Below are positions 34,855 through 46,300 of a stretch of 64,000 nucleotides of DNA, in pieces. Where the stretch lies: contig JAJAPY010000001.1 in assembly GCA_020523885.1 (NCBI GenBank), positions 124,001 through 188,000 on the forward strand, written 5' to 3'. Position 1 is the stretch's first letter. Each line of letters begins with the position of its first letter. Source of the DNA: Candidatus Liberimonas magnetica (GTDB lineage: Bacteria; Elusimicrobiota; Endomicrobiia; Endomicrobiales; JAFGIL01). Under the pieces are notes generated by a model. It was not told the origin of the DNA, ran no database searches, and worked only from the letters and a program-made list of their open reading frames with translations. A program made the position numbers and the translations under genes.

Positions 34855-36344
34855 TAGCGTAGGTTTTGTGCTAGTTTTATAAAACACGGATCGTTTTCCT
34901 GCCAGGCAGCAAAATCTATCCCTTCTAAAGCGTAATCCTTGATGCTCTTTATGTCGTGTATTATTTCGCCTTTTTTCTGAAAAGCCATCGAATTCATGGC
35001 CAGGGTGATGTCCCCGCTTACGGATTCAAGATAAAACCCGCCATCGACATACCTCAGGTTGAATTTTATCCCGTAGGAGTCGGTCAGCTTTTCGCTCAAA
35101 GACTTTATAGAATACATGTTTCTGAAAGCGTTGTAAGGTGTGTTGTTAAAGCTGGCAAGAAAACCTTTTAACTCCGGCGTATTGGTGCTTATGGTATCGC
35201 AAAGGAACTCTTTGTTCTTTACTCTGAGCCAGTGCCCGCCTTTCTGGTTCTTAGGGTTTTCCACAAGTTCTAGCACGACCTCCTTATTTTTTTCATTTAT
35301 CTGGTAAATACCGTAGGCAAGTTTTTCGACAGCGAGCACTTCAGCGGTCCACTTGGTCATGTCATTTATCCTGTGAGTGCCTAGAACAGCACAGCCGCTG
35401 TTTAGAAGTTCTCCAATAACGCTTTTTTTAATCAAACTTTCCTGCCCTGCCCTGTCAATTTTTACAGCCTCATTATCATAGATTATCTGCATCGTGGCAT
35501 GCCCGTGCCCGAACGGAAGAGGCTCGCTGTTATTGTCTATTACAAGCTTGTTATTTTTTATTATGGCTGCTTTATAGGTGGGTTGTATAAGTATGAAAAC
35601 CCTGTCAGGGTTAAAGCCGTAAAAATTATTTGTCAAAAGGTCATGCTTTACTTCTTTTGCCACATCGCTGTTCAGGTTAAGTATCAGGCTCGTTTTTTCT
35701 AAAACGCCTGAAACGGCTTTACCGTGTTTCTTACTAAGCGTTTCCAGCTTTACCCTGTACTGAAGGAGCTGCCTTGCACCCATGCCTATATGTATGGGTT
35801 TTATTTTAGCCCGGTATTTTTTTAATTTATCTATTGCCAGGTTTAATTCTTCATAAGTAAGGGGTTTAAGTTTGTTTATATGGGCTTCCAGGTGTTTCTT
35901 TGAAATGTATTTAAGGGCTTCTTTTCTTTTACCTGATATCACATCCCCTATTACAGCCAGGTTTACGCCCCACATTGTGCCAAGGCCAAAACGCGTGGCG
36001 CCTCCGGCAAAAAGAAATTGCGGGACATATTTGCCCTTTAAGAGGTATTGCTCGGCCAGGGTCTTATAGTATTTATAAGCCGGGCTGTCCGTAAATTTAT
36101 CAAGGTCGCCGACCTTCCCGAATTTTATGTCTTTAGTTTTTGTTTTTTTGCCTGAGATCTCAAGGGAATTGATTTTGTTTACTATTTCGGAGATATTTTT
36201 ATCGATTTCTTCGGTAAGCCTGTGGTTTGAACGGGCATAAGCCAGGTTTTTTACCTTATCCCAGGAACTGCCTAAGAGGGTTCTTATTTTTAAGGGTATG
36301 TCCGCCTCGCATATTTTATTTACGGTACATTTTTTTCTTGTCAT
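34854..36344 (-). CDS. UDP-sugar pyrophosphorylase-like nucleotidyltransferase
   Basis: 496 residues. LFAGGATRFGLGTMWG resembles the G-x-GTRLG-x-x-x-PKG nucleotide-binding loop of the UDPGP/UAP family, and LPFGHGHATMQI resembles the GHGD motif of the same family, though the canonical lysine of PKG is not evident. Expected reaction if active: sugar-1-phosphate plus UTP to UDP-sugar. The N-terminal 100 residues and the C-terminal part (LRYVDGGFYLESVSGDITLA) are unfamiliar. Monocistronic. AAGGT lies close before the ATG. The family assignment is moderate and the substrate unknown. Confidence 0.6.
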   Translation of the reverse strand: MTRKKCTVNKICEADIPLKIRTLLGSSWDKVKNLAYARSNHRLTEEIDKNISEIVNKINSLEISGKKTKTKDIKFGKVGDLDKFTDSPAYKYYKTLAEQYLLKGKYVPQFLFAGGATRFGLGTMWGVNLAVIGDVISGKRKEALKYISKKHLEAHINKLKPLTYEELNLAIDKLKKYRAKIKPIHIGMGARQLLQYRVKLETLSKKHGKAVSGVLEKTSLILNLNSDVAKEVKHDLLTNNFYGFNPDRVFILIQPTYKAAIIKNNKLVIDNNSEPLPFGHGHATMQIIYDNEAVKIDRAGQESLIKKSVIGELLNSGCAVLGTHRINDMTKWTAEVLAVEKLAYGIYQINEKNKEVVLELVENPKNQKGGHWLRVKNKEFLCDTISTNTPELKGFLASFNNTPYNAFRNMYSIKSLSEKLTDSYGIKFNLRYVDGGFYLESVSGDITLAMNSMAFQKKGEIIHDIKSIKDYALEGIDFAAWQENDPCFIKLAQNLR

Positions 36345-36377
36345 ATCTAACCTTAAGTTTTAAATTAAAGCTGTTAA

Positions 36378-36450
36378 ATCCCGATGGGCGAGACAATAAT
36401 CTTGATTACACAGATTGTAAACTTGGATTATACAGAAACATCGACGGGGT
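36378..36450. repeat. Intergenic imperfect inverted/word repeat (GATTACACAGATT type)
   Basis: CCCGATG at the left and CATCGACGGGG at the right enclose GATTACACAGATTG and GATTATACAGA words. It is weaker than the other word-iterated elements and listed as a possible member. No gene fits in this 136-base gap. Confidence 0.4.
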
Positions 36451-36480
36451 TTAATCATGTGATCTTGGTGAGTCTATAAT

Positions 36481-36921
36481 CTATAAAAAACTTTCGAAAT
36501 TGATATGCTTATAATACTCTGAATCATTAGCAGCATTAATTTCAGCTTTATCGAAAATATTTTTGTTAAGTTGTTCCTTTACTATTTTACAAAGTTTCTT
36601 TTCTAGTAATTTTAGATCTTTTTTAATAATGCCAAAGACTACAAAAATATCAATTCCTGTATATTCGTGAGTTATGCGGTTTCTGAAAGCTTTTATTTCA
36701 GCCCAATTTATTTTATGCTTTTTTTTAAGTTCATCGCTTATTTTATTAACATTTTCGCCAATCTGAGTAAGCAATGTTAAGGCAGCATTAAAATTTAATT
36801 GATCATTTCTTCTATATAGCTCATCGGCACTTTTGCAATATTTTGTGTAAATATATATCTTCTCTATCGATTCTAATATGTTTAATAAATAGACCAGATC
36901 GTTTTTAATGTTTTTCAACAT
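36481..36921 (-). CDS. hepT: HEPN-domain RNase toxin (HepT-like)
   Basis: 146 residues from the ATG at 36921, all-helical. FRNRITHEYTGID contains R-x4-H-x-Y, the catalytic motif of HEPN ribonucleases. The start lies 17 bases inside the MNT gene, the normal overlap for HEPN/MNT pairs. A longer frame from 36942 is possible but has no better ribosome site. It would cut RNA unless modified by the neighbouring nucleotidyltransferase. Confidence 0.88.
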   Translation of the reverse strand: MLKNIKNDLVYLLNILESIEKIYIYTKYCKSADELYRRNDQLNFNAALTLLTQIGENVNKISDELKKKHKINWAEIKAFRNRITHEYTGIDIFVVFGIIKKDLKLLEKKLCKIVKEQLNKNIFDKAEINAANDSEYYKHINFESFL

Positions 36922-37192
36922 AAATAGCTTCTTTTCTTGCACGGTATAAAATTATTGGGTTTGCATATTTTTCTATTACCATATCAATTTTTTTATTCGT
37001 AATTTTTTCAAGTTCTTCTTTAAGGGACAATGCATTTTTGTAGTTAATACTATCTTCAATTAATACATCAATATCTTTTGCTTTTTTTGCTTTAATAAAC
37101 GAACCAAAAATGCCAATTCTTCTTAGATGATACTTATTTAGAATGTGTTTTTCTGTTATTAAAGATTTGAATATATTAAAGTTTAATTTCAT
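36905..37192 (-). CDS. mntA: MNT-type nucleotidyltransferase antitoxin
   Basis: 95 residues, minimal nucleotidyltransferase fold. GIFGSF, then D-I-D in AKDIDVLIED, and the third acidic residue in KIDMVIE make the Mg-binding triad. The spacing between GS and DxD is eight residues rather than the common ten. In characterised pairs this protein adds AMP units to the tyrosine of the HEPN motif. First gene of the pair. No Shine-Dalgarno sequence is seen. Confidence 0.88.
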   Translation of the reverse strand: MKLNFNIFKSLITEKHILNKYHLRRIGIFGSFIKAKKAKDIDVLIEDSINYKNALSLKEELEKITNKKIDMVIEKYANPIILYRARKEAIYVEKH

Positions 37193-37272
37193 AACAACAA
37201 AATACCATAAAAAATAAATAAAATCAAGGCAAAAAAGGATTCTTTCTCAAATATTTTAGGGATTTTTCTAAA

Positions 37273-37311
37273 AAAAACCACAGGGCTGTAGATACCAGTT
37301 CTGTGGTTTTT
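37273..37311 (-). terminator. Rho-independent terminator downstream of giant B
   Basis: AAAAACCACAG (37273-37283) and CTGTGGTTTTT (37301-37311) form an 11-bp stem with a 17-base loop. Read on the minus strand the hairpin ends in a run of eight T. It lies 76 bases after the giant B stop and separates it from the mntA-hepT pair. Confidence 0.9.
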
Positions 37312-37336
37312 CTAGAATTAAATCTTGATACCAAAA

Positions 37337-37386
37337 ATGTGGAATGAAGAATTACAAAATTCAAATCCCGCATTCGGGCTTGAGTA
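37337..37386 (+). other. Start-like remnant resembling the beginning of giant A
   Basis: ATG at 37337 begins MWNEELQNSNPAFGLEYY, which resembles MAEELQNPSSPF at the start of giant A. Thirteen of fourteen bases match over GARGAATTACAAAA. After 37386 the frame only runs antisense to the end of giant B. It may be the 5' relic of another + strand gene cut off by giant B, or chance. Confidence 0.35.
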
Positions 37387-40300
37387 TTATCCTGCCGTCT
37401 GGATAAGGCCGTACAAGAATGTATTGTCGCTCACAGCCTGTGATGCTTCGTTCAGGGAATCTTTGAACGAAGGCAGAGGCGGTTCTGCAAATTCGAGCAA
37501 CAGGGCTATGATCTCGGAGTAATTGTCACTTCCCAGATCGCGGTATTCCGGCAATGTACCAAGCATCCCGGACATAGACGCAGATATAAGCCCGCTCATG
37601 AATGTCTTTAACTGAGCGTTCACGTCTTCTCTGGTGGCTGTTGTCTTCATGTTTGTAAGGATATCTTTGTATCTGGCCCACTTCCTTGATTCGTCTCCAT
37701 TCGTAGTTTTATCGGCTAGTTTCGATAGTTTCTGTTGGACCAGGAGCATGCCAAGGAACGGATAGTAGGTCTTATCTGCAAAGCCAAGCCCTGCAGGTAA
37801 TTGATATTCTTTTGGCATAGTATTGATCATCTGGCTTCCGAGAGCTCCATACCAGAACCCGCGTTTTTCATCGAGGTCCTCAATTCCTTTCGATACCAAG
37901 GATAATATATTATCGGGAATACTATCCAGGTAGGCGAAATCTTCAGATTTACTAGAAGCTAATCTCCCGCTTATAGTGTCCTGCATCGTAAGCGTTAAAG
38001 AAGCGAGCTCAGCTTTTGTTAGTTTGCCTGACATGATCACACCTTTTAAGAAATGCGCTTCAGGTGTTACGGGTTTGTTAAACGCAAGTTTCTGCTTTAT
38101 GGCATCGGACAGTATCTTGACCAGGTTCACTTCCTTCAAGGACTTAATATGCCCGTCTTTTATGCCGCCGTACAATAAGGCAAGGTTATACTCAAAATTA
38201 CTCTTTTTTAGGTGGTCGATTATGTTTGTTAATTCAGTGCCGATAGCTACAGGCCCTTCTATATCTATCGTTTGAGTGTTCTCATCTTCACCCGGGAAAA
38301 CTAAACGGTACCGGACACCTTCTTTATCAGCCGGAAGCGCATTACCTTGCCCGAGCGTGAAAAACTCGATTATCTCATATTTGTTTTTTAAAGCAGGGCC
38401 TATAGCAGCCTGTGTTTCTGATAATACGATAGACATATAGCTTGGCAATAAAAGGTCATTTTCTTTTGAGATAACCTGGGCGTCTGTTGCAGCTTTTAAG
38501 GCAATAAGGTCGTCTGCGTTTATAGTGCCATTTTCGCTTATATCAAGTTCTGCTCCGGCCAGGTTGCATTCCCTGATAGTACTTATAATACTAGCTTGAT
38601 TTTTTTGACTCTCATGCCAGTTTTCATCTTTGCCGACTTTATGGCTGTATATTACACGGATGTTCCTTATGCTTGCATAGTCAACTACATCCCGTATATC
38701 TTTTGCAGTAAATTTTTTACCTGCAAGAGCTTCTTCCAGATAAGTTAAACGCAGGATATCTCCGTTGACCGCATTAAGCCCGTCAATGTATTTCTTTACA
38801 GTGGCAACATCATTGACCTTATTAATATCCATCCAGGCTCCTGAGAAGGAACTCGGGACGCTGGCAGACTCAATGGCTTTTACCCTTGATTCTATCGCGA
38901 GAGAATGTATGTAGCTTTCCGCGTTTAAGTCTGTCATAGGATCTACGCTTACCGTATTCTTTAAAGTCTCATTGTCCCAGTAAGAGGCAAGTATCTTTTC
39001 GTCTAACTTGCTTTCATAGGAAATCATGGGGGCTACGCCCTGCTTAAGGGTTACGCCCAAATCAAGGAGTTGTTTCTGCATAAGAGTATCTCCGTGAATC
39101 TGTCTTAGCGCCAGGATAAAAGCATCTTCATATTCTTCTTTGGTTATAACGGCATCTTGAAAATTAAGGAGTATCGCCGGCGCTGAGTTCCCTTCCTTTG
39201 AGGTAATCTCTGCTGCTTCAATAGTAAACGATTTGTTATTGACTGAAAGGAGAGTACCACCCTGTTTCCCGAGAACCATAGGTCGCGCCTTAAGGTTGTA
39301 ATCCAGCCGCTTAACAGACCACAGCGGGTTGACCAACCCGGTTTTATTAACCACCTGTGCTGCCTTATTAATGTCCTCATCAGTGATACCGTTGTCAAAA
39401 TTCGAGAGCCAGTGTACAACCACTCCTATCAGACCGGGTTCCAGCGCTCTTAACTTTGCTGTTTTGTCCAATATACCCTGTATTATACCAGGAAGCCTCG
39501 CGGGAGCTGCGGCGGTCGTACTTGCTTGTTTAACCGCATGCACGACATTCGCCTTCACGCCGGCAGAAGGAGCCGGTGCTTCTTTGAGTTCTGGTTTACC
39601 TTTTGCAGCTGTAAGTTCTACTGAGAGCTGTTGTGTGAGCGCATCATAGAAAGCCCTTATCATCTCTTCGATTTCAGGGGTTATTTCATTGAACTCAAAT
39701 AGAATAGTAGGGGAAACCTGGGCTGTGCGCTGTATGTTGGGGAAAGTCATAGAGTCGTTTGTCTGGTTAACGTTTGCACCGTCAACGTTTTTATACTGGG
39801 CTTTTTCTGTCATATCCTTGAATTGCTCATTGTAATACGGGTTGTCACCCAGATTTCTTGCATTCAGGAATATGTTTATAGTTTTATTTGCAAGCATGGG
39901 TTTATGAGCATCTTTTGAATAAGCCAAAGTCGCTTCATGTCCCTTATGAGCCCTGATAGGATATAATCCTTTTTCAATAAGCCAGCCGAAAACTTTTGCC
40001 AAACTGCTCTGATAGCTCTTTTCCCTGAGCTCCTTGGCAAGGCCAAGCAGGTTATCAGAACCTGCAAAAACATTGAGCCTGCTTCTGCCCTCAAGGAGGC
40101 CGTCTTTGGCAAGCTGTTTTGCCAGCGCCTGGCCCATAGCTCTTGCATCCTCGGGAGTATTCATCTGTTGTTGTTTATTCGGGGTCCCTATTTCATCGTC
40201 CCCGGGCTTGCCCAGGCTGATAAGTACTTTAGCTTCTCCTTTTCCCAAGGGGTCAGTTGCGTATCTTGCGGCCGTGTCTTTCCAGGTGCCTACATATTTA

Positions 40301-43300
40301 GCCGTTAACTCGCGAACGACTTTAACGTTCGGGTTTGAGTTAGCGTCTACTCTTAAGAGCGTGGTAAAGACTGTAATAAAATCCGTCCACAATATGTCGA
40401 ACGCAGCCTGCTGGTTTATGCTTACACCCTGCCAACCTTTTTTACCCATTTGTTTTGCCGCTTCATTTGAATCAATAGTGAAAATCATTAACGGCATCCT
40501 GTTTTGCAGCGCTTTTACTCTTGCAAGGTCCTTTTTATAAGCCTTGGCTGCCTTGTCCAGCATAACTATGCCTATGGTAACTTCTCCTGCAGGGCTGTTT
40601 GCCATATTTGATAGAACATATTCAGGTTCGCTTGTAAAGTCGTGGATGCCCATAGAGATCACGTCTTTCTTGTTTGCCCCTTCCATTATATACTGTTCCC
40701 ACTCTGAACCTGCCAGCCTCATCTGGTCAGAGTTTGTTATTAAAGCGATATGTTCCACGTTCCTGGTTTTCATGGAAGCCTGCAGGAATTTGCCGCTTGC
40801 TACAGCTATACTGTCAGAATCATTAAAGTCGTTTGCTTTGTCATACTTGTGGTTTTCGGCTGCAAAAACTTTAGAGTCCATTTCCGGCACAAACATACCT
40901 GCAATAGTCTGCATAGTGTAATATATAGGTGTTTTGCGGTGCATATTCCTTCCGCCGATATCAGGATTTATGCCTATGGTAAGCGATGCTTCTGAAGCTT
41001 TTGCCAGCTCTACAAGCGCTCCGCCGTTAGCTAAGGTTATTCTCTTGCTAAACCCTTTTTGTAATAAACGTTCAGAAACTTCAACACCTTCCCAGGTGCT
41101 CCCGGAGCGGGAAATATCAACGCATAGAGTGTTTGCAGGTGTTACTGCAGGATTAGCCAACACTTGAGCGAGTTCTCTTGCTGTAACGACGTGATACCAG
41201 ACCGGGTCGCCTTCCTTTCTGTTTTTGTTATACATTTCAACCAAAGACCACATGAACTGGTCGTTAGCGCCTATGCCGTTAGAGATAATTGCCTTCAAGG
41301 GCTCGCTTTTAGCATTAAACTGAGCCTTTACAAAATCACGTATCTGTGTATAGCAATTTTTCATGAAATAATCGTTGAAAAACTCTTCAACTGTCTGCCT
41401 TGTGCCTGTTCCGCGGTAATTATACTGGCCTTTTGCCATATCGGCAAGCATGGCTTCCTGGTAGTTCTGTAAAGCTTCGAACAATTGGCTGTTAGCTTTG
41501 GTTCCTTTTGGTGTTGAGAATTGAACTTGTATGCCGTTTTTCTTGTAAAATCTTCCAGCTTTTATATTAACAAGATCGCGATGTGTTATTTTCCTAACTA
41601 TATTCGCAAAAATACCGCCTTCTAATTCATAAGTAGCGGTAACTGTCGGGAAGATTTTGTTTTTCTTTAATGTTTCTAAGACTTCTTTAAGGCTTGGCCC
41701 ATTGATAGGGTCTGCAAATGAATTAATAAAACTGATTGAATCTAATGAATTTAAAATTATCCTTTCTATCCTTACTGCGGATAAATCAACCATAGCAGGG
41801 TTTTGAGATGAGGCAACCTGCAATTTTATGAACTCAGCCAGCTTGCTTGTGCTGTAAAAGTCTTTCGTAAGTTTATAGTCATAGGCATGTGCATCCACAA
41901 TTACGGCGATACCTGCCTTTTCCATATTTTCCAGGGCTTTTGCTTTTGATATACCTACTGATTCTGCAAAATCGTTTAAAAGCATATTTTTGTCTATGGC
42001 GCTTAAGGCATTATATATTGAATCAGCATTGATGTCTAAAGTCTTTGCCATATCCGTCATTTGTTTCTCAAGGTTTTCTGTCGGGGCTTTCTCCGGTGCC
42101 TGCGTATCAATAAGCGTGGAGCCCACTTCATAGTTTTCAGTTTTTGTCAAAGAAGCAATCCTGCCGGGCAATTCTGAAAGCGGGATTTTTGCAGACACTA
42201 ATTTCCTGACCTTGTCTGCGAATTCACGGTTAAGCAGAATTTTAAAGGCATTTCTGAAATCATCATTGGTTTCACCGAAAGAACCGGAAATAGACACTTT
42301 CTTTCCCCAAAGTGTGCCTTCTGCTTTTTCTTCATTTTTTCTAACCTCATCAATGGTTTTTCCTTGTTTTAATTGTACATCTTCAATTCCTTCATTGTCT
42401 TTGCTTTGTCCGGCATAGACATGAACAATGCCTTCTGTTTTTACCAAGTTGGCACTTGCCTGTATAATGTTCTTATAGGCACGGTTTGTTGTAACTACTA
42501 CTGCATCAAAAGTGCCAAATTTGTTGGTGTCAATTTTATCAATTGCAGTTATGCTGCCTTTAATTAGATGCTTTTCTGCTATATAGGCAGGCCAGGCGTC
42601 TTCAATATTGAACAATTCAACTTTAGCTCCAAGTTGCTGCAATAACCAGGCATGGAAGAGGCCGGCTTTTCCTGAGCCAAGGATAGCTATTTTCTTTCCT
42701 TTCAAAGGCTTAACAATTTGTATTTGTATGCCTATATGTTTTAACAGGTTATCAATACCTGCAAGCAGTCTTAATAACCACGCTTCTGCAGCCAGATGTT
42801 TTAGCAGGTTATCAACACTTCTTGAAACGCATGAGAGCGGTTCTGCAAAAGCAACTAAATCATCGCTTATATCCTGGTCAACCTTTACAATTGCGTCATT
42901 GGCTTTGTCAAAAACATACATGTAATCTGAAAAACCTGTTGTTCTGTCCGCTTCAAAATTAGGATTGAAACAAACTCTATCTCCGGCTTTGAACTTAGTA
43001 TTTTTTCCTGCAGATACAACCTCTCCAACTAATTCATGCCCAAACACCGACCCGCCCTTATGAACGTAACTTTCATCAGTCACTTCTTTAAGGTCAGCGG
43101 CGCATATGCTCGCCCTGGAGATCTTTACAACAACCATATTGTCCTTGTCAGCCTTTAAAAGGTCTATATTTTCTTCTTTTATTACCACTCCTTCCGGTGT
43201 TATTTCAGCGTAGGTCCTGTGTGTCGGGATCTCAGCGGCTTTTTCAGTAGTGCTAGGTTGATTTTTTATAGAGTTTTTTATCCACCGATCTGCAAATGGG

Positions 43301-46300
43301 TTTATAAGCCAGCCAAAGAATATAATGTTTGAGAGTTTTGCAAGGAACGGATGGCTTTTTTCCCATTTTTTACGCCAGGTTTCGTGTAAAAGAGGCTTGC
43401 GTTCGTTTGCAAGTACAGCTTCTTTCTTCTGGCCTAATTTGGTGTATACATCTTCGGGTACAGCGTCAAGCATGGCAACTATAAGTTCCTGAGGCATTGC
43501 CTGCGGTTTGCTAAGGTCTACTTCAAAACCCTGCAGTTTTTTTTCTTTTAACCAGGCCTGGATCTTTTCCATATGATCGTCCGGCAATTCTAAGGTTCTT
43601 ACAAGCCTTCTTTTTTCAAGTTCTGCTCTTTGCTCATCATTTAACTCTCTCGGGTCTACTACTCTTCCGAATATTTCCCAGGCGGACTGCATTATCCTTG
43701 CCCTGTCTATAGCGCTTTCTCCGGTCTCACCCCAGTAGTGCATCAGATTAGTATTGTCCGTGAACGATTCCGGGAGTTTGCCGGCCACGTTCTCGTTAAA
43801 CCCGAAACCCCAGGTGTCAATGGTGACCCTGTCCATATCCTTGCCGAAACCGTATGCTTTAAGTTTAGGGTCAGTGCCTGAAGGCCTGAATAAGATGAAC
43901 CAGGTTTTTCCGTCTTTCTGAAACTCGAACATTACTCCGTCGCCCGTATACCTGATATCAACAAGCGAATCAATGTCTACGTTGTTAAAGCGTTCAAGGA
44001 AAACATCCTGGTAAGCTTCCTGAAAATTCATAACATCATAATCATCCATAAACACGCTTAAAACATTTCTGATATCATCGATTGTGATTTTCTTGTTGGG
44101 GGAACTTTCATAATTAGTTTTAAGGGTATTGAGGCGTTCTTCCATCTGTTTATAATCAGGATTTGAAAACTCTTTGCCAAGAAGCAGCTGCGCAGTCTCT
44201 ACAATTTTTTTGGCTGTATCCTGTGCAGCAGCCTCGCCTTTTGCGAAAGAATATGCGGCTTTCCATATTTCACTGTGAAGTTTTCTGGTGTTATATTCCT
44301 GATTAAAAATATCTTTTAACACAGTTTTTGCTTCCTTTAAATCAATCTGGTTTTTCATAAAGGCGAATACTATTGACAGGTAGGCTCCGAATATCCTGCC
44401 TTTCCTTTCGTTCCCGACCCGTTCTTCTTTAGCTGCTTTTTCGCTCGTTCCCGGGACAGACAGGGGGTTATCAAAACGAATATCTATAGGTGTGTCTATT
44501 GCATCCCTGTCATATAAAAACTTTAAGAATTTATCCAATCTTACTTCTTCTTTTTGTTGTTTTTGCAGCTGCGAAATCAACGCTAAAGACAAGAACATGG
44601 ATTCAGTGGCGCTTTTTTCACGCATTGCGATGAAGAGTTTTCCGAACAAGTCCTTCATTCGTTTTATAACTCCGATATTGATTCCGCCGCTCTCTTCCCA
44701 GGCAGCTACTATTATAGGGTCTGAACCGACATTTATGTTTTTGCCGGAAGCATCTGTAATTACTATATCCTGGCCCGGCTTTTCTCTCATCTCGCCTTCC
44801 GTGCGGTACATCACGTTTGCAAGCTTTGCATAGCCTACCGCTGTATTAATGACAACCACCATATCCTCTGTTGTATTAAACTTCTGTTTAAGCTCCTCGT
44901 TTCTTTTTTGAGCCCATTTATCAACAGCAGGCGTGGAAGCCAGGGTCTTTAAAACCACTATCTTCCTTGTTTTATCAATTTCTCCGGCTTCCATAAGCCT
45001 TACTATGCGCCTAAAATTCATCTCGTGGAGCATATGGAAGAACTTGTTTGGTATAAACATAGCGACCAACCTGCCGTTCGGAACGACGTTATATACAACG
45101 CCGAGTTCTGCAAGCAAGGCCCTGTTTTCTTTGGTATCTTCCAAGACCTGGCTTACTGCCAAACGGTCATTATCCATGTCCGTATGCAGCGTAATAGCGC
45201 CTATCGGCATCTGCGCAAACTTCTCGGTATAATCAGCCGTGCACAAAACCGCAAAATATTTCAGCACTTTTCCTGAGGGGAGGACCTTCTCAAAGACCTG
45301 GTTTACATCTGCGCCTAAATCAAATAACTCCTGCTTGCCGTTTTTCGGGTTTTCCTGCAGCTTACCGATATTCCCGAAATCCGCACGGGGTTCGGTATGC
45401 CACCAGTGCGCTTTATCTGTAACAGTGTCGATGCCTATTTTCTTAAAAAATGCTTTTAAGGTAGGTTCTGCAGAACCGTGCTGGCAGTCTATATAAACCA
45501 TTTCCGGGTTTATGCCTTTTATCTCTTCCAAAGTCATATCATCCGCTGCAGCTTTTTCCTGATAGTTTTTGTACACATCCATGCCGCCAGATGTTGATTC
45601 ATAAAGCTGCTCGCTTATTCGGGGGTCGTTTGCCGCAGATAAGTAGAAATCCACATAGCCGTCTTTTTCCACTTTTTCCAGCAGCGCTCTCTGTATGGCT
45701 ATCATGGCTTCTATTTGTTCCGTTAAGAACTGGCTTCCCTCATAATCGCCTATCTTTAACCCGTTAATCTGGCTCGGCGAATGGCTGGAGGTTTCATACA
45801 AAGATAATACAAAACTAAAGAATTTTCCCATGGTAAAAGTATTCCATATTGCAGTCGGCTTGTTTTCCGGGAATACGTTTATAACAAACCCCATTGCCGC
45901 TAAAGTCCTTACAGCTATGTCCTGCATAGCAGCGTTATGAATCCTTACTTCGTGCCCGTAGTTTGTCTGATAAGGAAATCCTGCGCCTTTGTTGTACATT
46001 ATTTTTACCATTAGAGCTAAAGATGTTGTAGTTAAAAGCCTTTCAACGGAATTTTTCACCTGCCGGGTGTCATGGACATTGGCAAAATTTATTACGTGCC
46101 TTATGCCTGCTATGGCTAACGGCCCCAGCGTCTCATAGACCTTAAATGATTTCCATATATTTCTTCCTTCAAGGTTATATTTTTTGTTGCCTTTATCAAG
46201 CATCTTTAATATGCCTACCAGGGCCCTAAGCATTATTTTCCCGGCAAAAGACCTGAAATGCTTGTTTAGGAATTTTATAAATTTAGGGGCTTTATAATCG

